In this document: positions 52,326 through 61,483 of the stretch, one piece after another | How the letters are laid out: every line of letters starts with the position of its first letter | Position numbering within the stretch: the first letter of the stretch is position 1 | Source: Acidobacteriota bacterium | GTDB lineage: Bacteria; Acidobacteriota; Blastocatellia; RBC074 | Reading direction: 5' to 3' | Assembly: GCA_018269055.1 (NCBI GenBank) | Contig: JAFDVI010000019.1 | Location: forward strand, 62,001 to 126,000 | Length of the DNA stretch: 64,000 bases | Notes under the pieces: model-generated | Told to the model about the DNA's origin: nothing | Seen by the model: only the letters and a program-made list of their open reading frames with translations | The model's database searches: none | Position numbers and translations under genes: made by a program

Positions 52326-53432
52326 ATGCGATTTCACTCGACACCTCAGTCAGCACTAGACGGAGAAATCACCGTTCTCGCCATCATCGAAACTATTGCT
52401 TCGGTCGCCATCTATGTTGGTATTGGTTTGTACTTCGGGACATGCAGGTATCTTGCTTGGGCGATTATTGTAGCTCCGCTGATGCTGTTTCGGACAGAAG
52501 CCTCGGCTGAATGGGGAATCAATGTGTATGAACGGGGCTTGAACATCCTCTGGCGATTACCCAATTCCTGGGGAGGGATTGCAAATGGCGTCGTCGGGCC
52601 TTTTCTTGGAGTTGTTATTAGAGTTGTTGCAACTTTGTATTGGTTGTTTCGGCGGCCTTTTCAGGCCTTCAAAGAAATTCCGCAGAATTGGTTACGTCAA
52701 AGCTTTTGCACTGACTTCTACTATCCGCCTGAAATCATTCCGCTTGAAGCCTTGAAGGGGAAAGCCAGAAAAGTATTCACATTTGAGAGGATAGTTGAAT
52801 TCTTCCGTGGCGAGCAGAGAGTCTTTTTTAAACAAGACACACCAATGATTTTTGAAAAGGCTTTATGGGCTATTGTGACTTTGCCCCTTCTATTGGTGGG
52901 ATACATTCCTTCTTTAATTTACCGAGTTTCCTTTAAGGCGACGGCATTGGCTTATTCCCCTTTCGTTTGGATGACTCATATGACGCTTCGAAACCCATTA
53001 TCTGAAAAGTTGCGATTGGAACGATTTATGAAGGGAGAGTTGGAAAAGGTTCGCCGCTACCTCTCTGGAGGCATCTTGATGATTCTGGTTGCGAAAATTG
53101 GTTTAACCTGGGGCGGATGGCTTGAACAGAGTTTCATTGAATCAAAGTTTCCCAGCAAGAAACTAGCGGAGATCTTCGTTGTGTTTGGATATTGGCCGTG
53201 GTGGCAATTCACGTTGGCCGCAGATGCACTGCTGACTTTCTTTCTGTTCTTTTTCGCTGATGCCGCGCTTGGGCGTCTTGAAAGCCCATACGCATGGAAA
53301 GAAGAACGAACGCTTGGTACGGTGTCGGCGATTTCGTTTCTTCGCGCTACCTTGGCGCTTGTTACGATTGGGCATTTCTTCCTCATTGCTCTTCGCGTAG
53401 TGGCTCCGAAGTCGTTGCAGGCCTTTCTATGA
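52326..53432 (+). CDS. Multi-span membrane protein, unrecognised
   Basis: A 368-residue protein. The ATG at 52326 (MRFHSTPQSALDGE) is the likely start; GGAGG lies 14 bases upstream, wider than usual, so the start is uncertain. About seven hydrophobic segments are spread along the chain: ITVLAIIETIASVAIYVGIG, WAIIVAPLMLFRTEASAEWG, GVVIRVVATLYWLFRRPF, IVTLPLLLVGYIPSLIYRV, ILMILVAKIGLTWGGW, TFFLFFFADAALG and ATLALVTIGHFFLIAL. The sequence is AT-richer than its neighbours, which may mean recent arrival. No family is recognised. Confidence 0.65.
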   Translation: MRFHSTPQSALDGEITVLAIIETIASVAIYVGIGLYFGTCRYLAWAIIVAPLMLFRTEASAEWGINVYERGLNILWRLPNSWGGIANGVVGPFLGVVIRVVATLYWLFRRPFQAFKEIPQNWLRQSFCTDFYYPPEIIPLEALKGKARKVFTFERIVEFFRGEQRVFFKQDTPMIFEKALWAIVTLPLLLVGYIPSLIYRVSFKATALAYSPFVWMTHMTLRNPLSEKLRLERFMKGELEKVRRYLSGGILMILVAKIGLTWGGWLEQSFIESKFPSKKLAEIFVVFGYWPWWQFTLAADALLTFFLFFFADAALGRLESPYAWKEERTLGTVSAISFLRATLALVTIGHFFLIALRVVAPKSLQAFL

Positions 53433-53479
53433 GCCTTTATAGTTTTTGGCGATGAACACCCATCAATTTGGCGCGAAAA

Positions 53480-53657
53480 GCCCTGAAAGGGCGAAATTCA
53501 ATAGACGGGGACAGCGTCCCCGGACAGCAGAAAATAGGGTTTCGACCCTGAAGGGGTCGCACCAGCGATTGAAGTGCGGCCCTTTCAGGGTCGGGGAAAC
53601 TTTGGCTATGTTTCCGTGGGCGATGCCCACGGCTATTGACTTTCGCCCTTTCAGGGC
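53480..53657. repeat. MITE-like repeat at the 5' end of the TPR gene
   Basis: Inverted ends GCCCTGAAAGGGCGAAA (53480) and TTTCGCCCTTTCAGGGC (53641-53657), extended by CAATAG/CTATTG. Inside are smaller stems, GGGGACAGCGTCCCC and CCGTGGGCGATGCCCACGG. It spans from just after the previous gene into the first codons of the TPR gene. Confidence 0.8.
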
Positions 53658-55320
53658 AAAAGTCACATTCGCGAAATTTCTGTCTGTGTTCATCTTGAGC
53701 ATACTGCTGAGCGTACAACCGACTTTTGCGCAACGTCGGCCGCCAACGCCACCAACCACCGCTGAACAACACTACAAACTCGGGCTTGCCGCGTTGCAGC
53801 GAAACAATCCGGCGCAAGCCGCAGCTTCATTGCGAGCAGCGATCAAACTGCAACCGGAATTTGCCGAAGCGCACAATGCGTTGGGAACGGCGCTGGGGCA
53901 GCTTGGGCAAGGGGATGAAGCGATTCAGGAGTTTCGCCAGGCGACCTCGCTTCGACCGGATTTTGCCGAGGCATACGCCAATCTTGGTTTGGCATTGCAG
54001 CAGAAAGGACAGGTTGCCGAAGCAATCGGCGCATTTCGTTCGGCGCTCAATGCGCGTCCGGAGTTTGCTGAAGCGCACAACGCGTTGGGCTTTGCCTTGG
54101 GGCAGACCGGAAACATCGCAGCAGCCATTTCCGAATTTGAAGCGGCGATCAAACTAAAATCCAATTTTCAAGAAGCGCATTTTCGACTGGGCGTGACCCG
54201 CTGGTTCAATCAGCAATTTGCCGAAGCGATCCCTTCATTGCGCGAAGCGGTGAAGCTCAATCCCAAACATTTTGAATCGCGGTATTACCTGGGAGTGTGT
54301 TTGCAAAAGACGGGCGCGATTCCCGAAGCGATTGATGAGTTGCGCCAGGCCGTGAAGCTCGCGCCAAAAGTCGCCGACGGATTCAATGCGCTTGGGTTGG
54401 CGCTGTACATTGACGAAGACACGGAGAACGCCATTGCCGCGTTGCGCGAAGCAATTCGGTTGAAGCCGGATTTTGTCGAAGCGCGGAACCAATTGGGGCT
54501 GACGTTGATCCAAAAACGAGATGCTGCGGCGGCTGTGGCGGAGTTTGAAGCGGCGCTGAAACTCGACCCGAAGAATTCCATCACGCTCAACAATCTGGGC
54601 TTGGCGTTGATTCAAAAGGCTGATTATGCCGGAGCGATTGACGTGTATCGTCGCTTGCTCGCCGCCAGTCCGAACGAAGCCGAAGCCTGGTACAACCTGG
54701 GCGTGGCGTTGAAATACAAAGACGATTTTGCCGGAGCGATTGACGCGCTGAAACGAAGTATTGCCTTGCAACCGTCGCTGCACGAAGCGCATTACACGCT
54801 TGGTATTACCTTGATGCAGCAAGCCAAGCTCGACGAAGCCATCGAAGCTTTTCGCGGAGCCATTGCGGCAAAGCCGGATTTTTCGCAGGCGCATTACACG
54901 CTCGGCACAGCTTTGCAGCAGAAAGGGGAATTGGATGCGGCGATTGAAGCCTTTCGCACGGCGATCAAAATCGCGCCGCTCAGCCCGGAAACGCATAACA
55001 CGCTTGGCAATGCGCTTCGCCAGAAAGGCGATTTGACAGCCGCGCGCGCCGAATTCGCCGAAGCGGCTCGACTGAACCAATTGAAGGCAAATAATCAGGC
55101 GGCGACCTTCGACACCAACACCGGCATTCAAAAGATGAAGCAAGGCGATCTGGTTGCGGCGATCAGTCTGTTTGAGTCGGCGATCAAGAAAGACGAAACC
55201 TATGCTCCGGCGCATTACCAGCTTGGGTTGGCACTCAGAAAAAAGGGCGACCGAAAAGGCGCGGACGCTGCGTTTCAACGCGCGCAGCAGCTTGATCGCC
55301 GATTGCGACCGCCGAGCTAA
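53623..55320 (+). CDS. Exported TPR protein
   Basis: A 565-residue protein in the version starting MPTAIDFRPFRAK, with a signal peptide (FAKFLSVFILSILLSVQPTFAQ). About a dozen TPR units follow, each of 34 residues, with motifs such as AEAHNALGTALGQLGQGDEA, AEAYANLGLALQQKGQVAEA and AHYTLGITLMQQAKLDEAIE. The frame stays open to 53446, but that extension translates a palindromic repeat and is probably not real. The C-terminal repeats are more divergent and separated by a linker at about 455-490. It may act as a periplasmic assembly scaffold. Start uncertain. Confidence 0.8.
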   Translation: MPTAIDFRPFRAKVTFAKFLSVFILSILLSVQPTFAQRRPPTPPTTAEQHYKLGLAALQRNNPAQAAASLRAAIKLQPEFAEAHNALGTALGQLGQGDEAIQEFRQATSLRPDFAEAYANLGLALQQKGQVAEAIGAFRSALNARPEFAEAHNALGFALGQTGNIAAAISEFEAAIKLKSNFQEAHFRLGVTRWFNQQFAEAIPSLREAVKLNPKHFESRYYLGVCLQKTGAIPEAIDELRQAVKLAPKVADGFNALGLALYIDEDTENAIAALREAIRLKPDFVEARNQLGLTLIQKRDAAAAVAEFEAALKLDPKNSITLNNLGLALIQKADYAGAIDVYRRLLAASPNEAEAWYNLGVALKYKDDFAGAIDALKRSIALQPSLHEAHYTLGITLMQQAKLDEAIEAFRGAIAAKPDFSQAHYTLGTALQQKGELDAAIEAFRTAIKIAPLSPETHNTLGNALRQKGDLTAARAEFAEAARLNQLKANNQAATFDTNTGIQKMKQGDLVAAISLFESAIKKDETYAPAHYQLGLALRKKGDRKGADAAFQRAQQLDRRLRPPS

Positions 55321-55417
55321 ACCCGGACTGAATTTTCAGGATCGAGTTGACGCCACTGCTGTCTACTGACTACTGTCTACTTCCGCATTTCAACCTCCCA
55401 AAAAAGGAACGTAAACC

Positions 55418-56356
55418 ATGATCGAAGAGAACGAATTGTCGCTCGTGAACCGTCGTGATTTTCTGAAGCAATCGGCTGCGGCAGGGGTTGTTGCCCTGTC
55501 TGGCGAAACGTTGGCGAATGCTGCGGCCAAGCAGGTATTCAAAATCTCGCTGGCTGAATGGTCGCTGCATAAGGCGCTGTTCAAGAAAGATCTGGACAAT
55601 CTGGATTTCGCCAAAACCGCGAAGCAGGAATTCGGCATCAGCGCCATCGAATTCGTCAACCAGTTTTTCAAAGACAAAGCGAAAGACATCAATTACCTGC
55701 GCGAATTGAACAAACGCGCCAAAGATTACGGCGTCGAACATCGGTTGATTATGTGCGACGGCGAAGGCGCGTTGGGCGATCCGGATGCGACGAAACGTAC
55801 GCAAGCTGTCGAAAACCATTACCGCTGGGTCGAGGCGGCGAAGTTTCTGGGCTGCAAAATCATTCGCGTCAACGCGCAAAGCCGTGGAACTTATGAAGAG
55901 CAGCAAAAGCTGGCGGCGGATGGGTTGCATCGTCTGGCTGAGTTTGGCGCAAAGCACAAAATCGCTGTGGTCGTCGAAAACCACGGCGGATTGTCGTCAA
56001 ATGGCCAGTGGCTGACGGGCGTGATGAAGTTGGTTGATCATCCGAACTGCGGCACGCTGCCGGATTTCGGCAATTTCCGCGTCAGTCAGACTGAAGAATA
56101 CGACCGGTACAAGGGCGTGACGGAAATGATGGCTTACGCAAAAGCGGTCAGCGCCAAAACGCATGATTTCGATGAGCGCGGCGAAGAAACGCAAATTGAT
56201 TATCACAGGATGATGAAGATCGTCCTGGATGCGGGCTATCACAGTTTTGTGGGCATCGAATACGAAGGCGAAAAGATGAGCGAAGCCGACGGTATCAGAG
56301 CCACCAAAAAATTGCTGGAACGCGTTCACGACGAACTGTCGAAGAAGGTGAAGTAA
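55418..56356 (+). CDS. Sugar phosphate isomerase/epimerase family protein, Tat-exported
   Basis: A 312-residue TIM-barrel protein. A twin-arginine signal (NRRDFLKQ) precedes an Ala-rich stretch at the N-terminus. The barrel starts near [15 protein letters not shown] and has metal-ligand type positions in [30 protein letters not shown] and [13 protein letters not shown]. It is only distantly similar to the isomerase-like protein at 28002, so it is not a recent duplicate. Substrate unknown; a role in sugar or inositol catabolism is plausible. The gene stands alone; GGA precedes the ATG. Confidence 0.85.
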   Translation: MIEENELSLVNRRDFLKQSAAAGVVALSGETLANAAAKQVFKISLAEWSLHKALFKKDLDNLDFAKTAKQEFGISAIEFVNQFFKDKAKDINYLRELNKRAKDYGVEHRLIMCDGEGALGDPDATKRTQAVENHYRWVEAAKFLGCKIIRVNAQSRGTYEEQQKLAADGLHRLAEFGAKHKIAVVVENHGGLSSNGQWLTGVMKLVDHPNCGTLPDFGNFRVSQTEEYDRYKGVTEMMAYAKAVSAKTHDFDERGEETQIDYHRMMKIVLDAGYHSFVGIEYEGEKMSEADGIRATKKLLERVHDELSKKVK

Positions 56357-56447
56357 GCGGAAGAGAAGGAGAGAATGAGGGACAGAGGGGGCGAGCGAAA
56401 GAGGGAAGACATATCTCTCAATCCCTCATCTCTCATTCTCGTTGTCT

Positions 56448-57185
56448 TCATTTGGTAAGCAGAGGCTGCAAAGAACGCCAGACGTTTTCCGTCATGATTT
56501 TCTCGCCTTCAGCGTTGGGATGAATGCCGTCGGATTGGTTGAATTTCTGATTACCGCCGATGCCTTCCAGCACGAAGGGAATGAAAGGCGTTTTATACTG
56601 TTTGGCTAGATCGTGAAACACCTGGCGAAATTCCCGCGTATACTCGGCTCCGAAGTTTGGTGGTGCCTCCATACCCGCCAGAATCACGGTTACGCCAGCC
56701 GATTGCGCGCGCTGGATGATTTGTTCGAGATTCTTTTTCATTTCCTGTACCGGCAACCCGCGCAGGCCATCATTGGCGCCAAGCTCCAAAATCAAGAATT
56801 TGACGTTGCCGGATTGCAGCGCCCAATCAATTCGCCGAGCGCCTCCGGCGGACGTGTCGCCAGAAACTCCTGCATTGACAATACGATAGCGAAAACCGTG
56901 TTCTTCCAGTTTCTGTTGCAGCAGGGTCGTATAAGCCTGGTCGCTGCTCAGACCGTACCCGGCGGTCAGGCTGTCGCCGAAGGCAACAATGGTTGGCAGG
57001 TTTTCGCTTTCCGTAGATATCGTGGCCGGTGCAGGTGTTGTTGGCGGTTTGGCCGATCCGGAAGAAAACGATTGATTGTTGGATTGCGACGGATGCTGGC
57101 AGGCGAACAAAAATAGCGCCGGAATCAAGGTCAACGTTAATGCCAGCAGGGACCGCAGTTTGAAATTGAGAAAATGAAAAGGCAT
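56448..57185 (-). CDS. tesA: GDSL-type arylesterase/lysophospholipase, lipoprotein (TesA-like)
   Basis: A 245-residue SGNH hydrolase. A signal peptide with lipobox LFAC makes it a likely lipoprotein. Block I is FGDSLTAGYG with the catalytic Ser, block III is LGANDGLRG, and block V is DGIHPNAEG with catalytic Asp and His. It hydrolyses acyl esters, lysophospholipids or aryl esters. The start MPFHFLNFKLRSLL is chosen because a longer frame has no signal sequence. It is divergent from a LolD/YbbA-like ATPase, the same arrangement as tesA-ybbA in E. coli. Confidence 0.88.
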   Translation of the reverse strand: MPFHFLNFKLRSLLALTLTLIPALFLFACQHPSQSNNQSFSSGSAKPPTTPAPATISTESENLPTIVAFGDSLTAGYGLSSDQAYTTLLQQKLEEHGFRYRIVNAGVSGDTSAGGARRIDWALQSGNVKFLILELGANDGLRGLPVQEMKKNLEQIIQRAQSAGVTVILAGMEAPPNFGAEYTREFRQVFHDLAKQYKTPFIPFVLEGIGGNQKFNQSDGIHPNAEGEKIMTENVWRSLQPLLTK

Positions 57186-57325
57186 ATTTCTTAACAGAGA
57201 TCGGGTTTTGGTTATCGTAGTCGGTTTTTCACCAACTGTTTCCGTTATTTTCGACAGCAATCTTAAGCCGACCAACGAATGCCTACAACCGACCACTGAC
57301 AACCGAAAAACCGACCACCAACTTT

Positions 57326-58027
57326 ATGATTCAACTTTCAAACGTTTCCAAAGTCGTCGCCAGTGGCAGCGAACAACTGACAATTCTTCACTCGCTCGAT
57401 CTTGAGATTTCGGGCGGACAATTCGTCTCTGTAGTTGGGCCTTCGGGCAGCGGCAAATCCACGCTGTTGGGATTGATTGCCGGACTGGATGCGCCAACGA
57501 CTGGCAGCATACGGCTTGAGGGCCACGACATTACTCGAATGACGGAAGACGAATTGGCCGAACTGCGCGGACGACTGTTAGGCTTCATTTTTCAATCTTT
57601 CCATTTGATTCCATCACTGACGGCTTATGAAAACATACTGACGCCGATGGAAATAATGGGCCTCAGCAAAGCGCGCGACAAAGCGCAGGCTTTGCTGGAT
57701 GACGTTGGCTTGCACGACCGAGGGCATCATTACCCTTCGCAACTTTCCGGCGGCGAACAGCAGCGCGTAGCCATCGCCCGCGCATTCGCCAACGATCCGC
57801 AAATCCTGCTGGCCGATGAGCCGACCGGAAACCTGGATTCAAAAAATGGCAGCCATATTTTTGAATTGCTGCTGAAGTTGAACCGAGAACGGGAAACGAC
57901 ATTGGTTTTGGTGACGCACGATCAGCAACTGGCCGGCCTGGCAGATCGCAAAATCAGTTTGCGCGATGGGCGAGTAGTTGAAGATGTGTTGCTAAACTCA
58001 AGTTCCGTTACGGCCTCAAGCCGCTGA
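57326..58027 (+). CDS. LolD/YbbA-like ABC transporter ATP-binding protein
   Basis: A 233-residue ATPase with Walker [10 protein letters not shown] (about 44-52), Q-loop [19 protein letters not shown], signature LSGGEQQR, Walker [14 protein letters not shown] and a switch His in LVTHDQQ. It belongs to the LolD/MacB/YbbA family that powers extraction of lipoproteins or lipids from the inner membrane. The partner permease (YbbP or LolC/E-like), normally next downstream, is absent; a convergent ASPIC/UnbV gene lies only 18 bp away. It may use a permease elsewhere. Divergent tesA-like gene upstream. Confidence 0.92.
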   Translation: MIQLSNVSKVVASGSEQLTILHSLDLEISGGQFVSVVGPSGSGKSTLLGLIAGLDAPTTGSIRLEGHDITRMTEDELAELRGRLLGFIFQSFHLIPSLTAYENILTPMEIMGLSKARDKAQALLDDVGLHDRGHHYPSQLSGGEQQRVAIARAFANDPQILLADEPTGNLDSKNGSHIFELLLKLNRERETTLVLVTHDQQLAGLADRKISLRDGRVVEDVLLNSSSVTASSR

Positions 58028-58045
58028 CAAGCAGAATCGTCAGGC

Positions 58046-59776
58046 TCAAGGCTTGGGCGCTGGCGATGAACCCTCTTTCACTATGATGATCTGGTTGACG
58101 GCGACGTCGTTCAGCACATCCACCTTTCCGCTGGGCCAGCGGATTTCCAACGAATTCACTTTGGAGGCTTTGCCCAGGCCGAAGTGAACACGTAGATCGT
58201 TTTGCGAATAATAACTGCCGCCGCTGCGGACTTCGTTGAATTGCGTCTGTTCGTCCGTTTTGCAGGTGATGCGCGCGCCAATGCCGGTTCGATTTGACGC
58301 GACGCCAATGGTTTTGACGGCGATCCAGTTGTTGCCACCGTTTTTGGGCGAAGGCGTATCCAGGCGCATCAATACAGGAGTTTCGTTGACCGGATTGATG
58401 ACCACGTCAATGTCTCCGTCGTTGTCGAAATCGCCGAAGGCGCAGCCTCGGCTGGAAGTAGGCTCCATCAACGCGCCGCCGATTTTTTCGGTCACGTCCT
58501 GAAACCCACCTTTTCGCAGGTTTCGATAGAGCACCTTGCGTTGCTGGTACCCGGCTTCAGTCGTCAATTTTTCGACTTCGGGGTAGACGTGCCCGTTGAC
58601 CAATAACACATCCAGCCAACCGTCGTTGTCGGGATCGAAAAATCCGCAGCCCCAACCCAACCAGCGCGTGTTCAGTCCGATGCCGGAGGCAAAAGTCACG
58701 TCGTCAAAACTGTTTTTGCCCAGGTTGCGATATAGCGTGGAGGTATCGCCGGAAAAATTTGTCTTGAAAATATCCAGCAACCCGTCACCGTCGAAATCGC
58801 CTGCGCTGACCCCCATTCCTGCCTGCGGTTTGCCGTCGCCGCTGTAGGCTGCGCCAGATTCGACGCCAATGTCTGTAAAGGTTCCGTTTCCGTTGTTGTG
58901 ATACAGCGCCGCCGGAGCCGAATCGTTCGCAACGTAAATGTCCGGCCAGGAGTCGTTGTCGAAATCGGCGATCAGCACGCCGAGCGCGTATGTCCCAAGC
59001 GTTTTTCGTATGCCCGCCTTTTCGGAAACATCTGTAAACGTTCCGTTGCCGTTGTTCCTGTACAAAGTGTTGACGCCTCCGGTGAGCCCTGGCGGGCCGC
59101 AAGCGACCATCACTCCTTTGTAAAGGCACGGGCCGGTTTCCGGCGTCGGCGCAGTTTTCACGTCGAAATCAATGTAACTGCCGACGAACAAATCCAGGTC
59201 GCCGTCTTTGTCATAATCCAGAAAAGCGCTGCCCGATCCCCATTTTGTTTTATTCACGCCGACTCCGGCTTTGTCGGTGGTGTCTGTGAAGGTTCCGTTT
59301 CCGTTGTTGTGATAGAGCGCGTTTTTGCCGAAGTAGGAAATGAACAGATCGTCCCAACCGTCGTTGTCGTAATCGCCGACGCAAACGGCTTGACCCCATC
59401 CTGTCCGGGCCAGTCCGGCTTTGGCCGCCACGTCTGTAAACGTTCCGTTGCGATTGTTTTTATACAAGTGAGCAGTCGGTTCCAGCGCTTTGGTAATTCC
59501 GCTGAAACGCGTTCCGTTGACGAAAAACACATCCAACCATCCGTCATTGTCATAATCAAACCAAGCCACGCCGCAGCCTGTCGTTTCCAGCAAGTATTTG
59601 TTTTTGTGCTCGTCGCCGTAAACGGTCTTGTGCGTCAGCCCGGCGGTTTGGGCGATGTTGACGAAGGAGACTTTGAAATCAGGAAGAGTGGTGGATTGTG
59701 TGATTGCGGAGCGGGCGCTGCCGAGCGATAGTGTTACCAAAACAATTGCCAGCAGAAGATAGCGGGAAGTGTTCAT
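58046..59776 (-). CDS. FG-GAP/ASPIC-UnbV (CRTAC1-like) exported protein
   Basis: A 576-residue protein starting MNTSRYLLLAIVLV with a signal peptide. About seven FG-GAP/VCBS blades follow, each with a DxDxDGxxD calcium motif, for example FDYDNDGWLDVFF, GDYDNDGWDDLFI and FDGDGLLDIFKTNFSGD. The C-terminal ASPIC/UnbV domain begins near NWIAVKTIGVASNRTGIGAR and ends with VNSLEIRWPSGKVDVLND. These proteins form beta-propellers with surface or extracellular binding roles, common in Acidobacteria and Bacteroidetes. It follows the winged-helix regulator gene with a 71-bp gap. Confidence 0.92.
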   Translation of the reverse strand: MNTSRYLLLAIVLVTLSLGSARSAITQSTTLPDFKVSFVNIAQTAGLTHKTVYGDEHKNKYLLETTGCGVAWFDYDNDGWLDVFFVNGTRFSGITKALEPTAHLYKNNRNGTFTDVAAKAGLARTGWGQAVCVGDYDNDGWDDLFISYFGKNALYHNNGNGTFTDTTDKAGVGVNKTKWGSGSAFLDYDKDGDLDLFVGSYIDFDVKTAPTPETGPCLYKGVMVACGPPGLTGGVNTLYRNNGNGTFTDVSEKAGIRKTLGTYALGVLIADFDNDSWPDIYVANDSAPAALYHNNGNGTFTDIGVESGAAYSGDGKPQAGMGVSAGDFDGDGLLDIFKTNFSGDTSTLYRNLGKNSFDDVTFASGIGLNTRWLGWGCGFFDPDNDGWLDVLLVNGHVYPEVEKLTTEAGYQQRKVLYRNLRKGGFQDVTEKIGGALMEPTSSRGCAFGDFDNDGDIDVVINPVNETPVLMRLDTPSPKNGGNNWIAVKTIGVASNRTGIGARITCKTDEQTQFNEVRSGGSYYSQNDLRVHFGLGKASKVNSLEIRWPSGKVDVLNDVAVNQIIIVKEGSSPAPKP

Positions 59777-59847
59777 CACGCGGCGCACTATAAATTGCGA
59801 TTTGGAGACTCCGCAACCGGGTGCGCCACGTCGGCAGAGAAGCGGGG

Positions 59848-61014
59848 TCATTGTTCTAGCACGTGATGCGTGACGTAGGAAATTTGAATTGGCACACCAC
59901 CGCTGACTTTTACTTTCAGCACCAACTGAAAATAGTTGGGCAGTTGTGGCGCTTCGCCCGGCGGAGCAATGTTCAAATGAGACGTCAGGTCACGTATGTA
60001 TTCGGGCTGAGTGACGTATTCGACAGCAGCCTGGGTGCCAAAGGTGTTGATCCCAGCCAAAATCATCAACCGATTTCGTTCGCTTAAACCCTTCAGCACA
60101 CTGATCACGGCGTAATCTTCCGAAATCTGACTGGGAGATGGGCCAAACTGCCTGGAGGTGTAATGCTCTTGTTCGCCTTCCTGAGGGTTGGTGTTGATGA
60201 TGGCCAGCCATTGATCTTGGGCATGATCTTTCAGAGGACGAAAAACGAAATCCTGTTTTTGGGGGAGTTCTTTCAGAAACAGATTTTCGGCTGGCGACCC
60301 CAAAACAATAATGTTTTCAATTTTTACGTCATCCCAACTTAAGGACAGGCTCCGTTTCACGCGAAAGGGATGATGAATTCGCCCAAAGAAGTCGCTGAGA
60401 AAATAAACGCCCATTGCTTCGCCAATTCCCGTGTAATGATCCACGATGGGCAGAGAATGAAACTGCTCCGGCTCCTCTGCAAACTCAGCGTCGCTGGCCT
60501 TATACAGCTTCATTCCCTGTTCGTAAGTGCCGTGCAAAATGGTATTGCTGAAAACGACGAGCAGTGGATCGGGCGCATAAATCAACTCTCCCCACAATGG
60601 TTCCGCCAATGCAGTGAATTCTGCTCGTGCCGCTTCTTCGGAATCCACTTGCAGGCTGGCCCTAATCCCCAGAGTTTCGTCGAGCAGGCGAGAAAACACG
60701 GGTGTGTAATGGCCTTTGGGCAGATCAATCAGAATCTTGTCGCCCTTTCCTTCTTTTGAATAATACTCTGCTAGTTTGGTCCGCAACCGTCCCGCCTGCA
60801 CGCGAACAATCGAATCTATGCGTGGGTTGTAATCCTGACTCCGTCCGAATACTTCCGTTGCAATGATGTATTCTTTCAACTGGTTTTCCGGATTTTCCGA
60901 GGCCTTTTCAACCACAAACCGCAGAAAACTTTTCAAGCTGTCAGAGCCGGTTAAGGTGCGGCTGCGCAACAGCTTGCTTAATTGGTCTAACTTTTCTTCT
61001 TTGCTTATTTCCAT
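59848..61014 (-). CDS. Winged-helix DNA-binding regulator, acidobacterial type
   Basis: A 388-residue protein starting MEISKEEKLDQLSKLL; a longer frame to 61053 covers the putative operator and is unlikely. The N-terminal 100 residues match a winged-helix domain widely found in Acidobacteria, with the signature SFLRFVVEKASENPENQLKE, YIIATEVFGRSQDYNPRIDS, IVRVQAGRLRTKLAEYY and LPKGHYTPVF. In other proteins the same domain precedes a TPR or TolB domain, but here a middle and C-terminal effector region (about 130-388) of unknown fold follows. It is divergent from the TonB-dependent receptor, and a perfect palindrome lies just ahead of its start, so autoregulation is likely. Confidence 0.8.
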   Translation of the reverse strand: MEISKEEKLDQLSKLLRSRTLTGSDSLKSFLRFVVEKASENPENQLKEYIIATEVFGRSQDYNPRIDSIVRVQAGRLRTKLAEYYSKEGKGDKILIDLPKGHYTPVFSRLLDETLGIRASLQVDSEEAARAEFTALAEPLWGELIYAPDPLLVVFSNTILHGTYEQGMKLYKASDAEFAEEPEQFHSLPIVDHYTGIGEAMGVYFLSDFFGRIHHPFRVKRSLSLSWDDVKIENIIVLGSPAENLFLKELPQKQDFVFRPLKDHAQDQWLAIINTNPQEGEQEHYTSRQFGPSPSQISEDYAVISVLKGLSERNRLMILAGINTFGTQAAVEYVTQPEYIRDLTSHLNIAPPGEAPQLPNYFQLVLKVKVSGGVPIQISYVTHHVLEQ

Positions 61015-61033
61015 TCTGACTGCTGGTGCTAAA

Positions 61034-61045
61034 TGTAACGTTACA
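61034..61045. promoter_or_regulatory. Perfect palindrome, candidate operator
   Basis: TGTAACGTTACA is a 12-bp perfect palindrome 20 bp upstream of the regulator's ATG. Further GTAAC-containing half-sites are at 61054 and around 61100. Position and symmetry fit a dimeric regulator site. Not experimentally supported. Confidence 0.45.
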
Positions 61046-61483
61046 TCAATCAAGTAACATTGCTGGTTCTGTGACCGCTAAATATCTGAAGTCAATGAAA
61101 GTAACCGTATCTTACGGCGAGGTAACGCCGAAAGCCAGACCCTGGCAGTTATTTTGCACGGCGCGCGAAAGCATGTTCAAACCTTAAAACAACTTTTACC
61201 GAAGCAGTCCAGGCCTTTGCTGGGAATTTCAAGGACGCTTTGGTTTGCATACCGAGTAGAAAATTCATCGGCAAAGTAACGTTTGCCGGAAAAAGAGCGG
61301 CTTCTGTCTGAAGGGTTCGTCAAATGCCGTCCAGGTCCGGGTGCCTACCGGACACATTACAAACTGCGAACAGGCGAACTTTTGAACAAGGTGAAGGGCC
61401 TGCCGCAATCACTATCACCTTAATTTTACTCCCGACCTGGAGGCGTCACGCTGACCAGGTCATTTCAGGAGGGAACTGAAACC
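61046..61483. other. Divergent regulatory region before the TonB-dependent receptor
   Basis: 438 bp with no convincing gene. A short hairpin GTCCGG-GTGCCTA-CCGGAC lies at 61335-61353. A purine-rich AGGAGGGA precedes the receptor ATG. The promoters were not identified with confidence. Confidence 0.5.

Noticed and set aside
54235..55278. Minus-strand frame of 347 codons
   Set aside because: Antisense to the TPR gene at 53623; the repeated pattern is inherited from the TPR DNA repeats.
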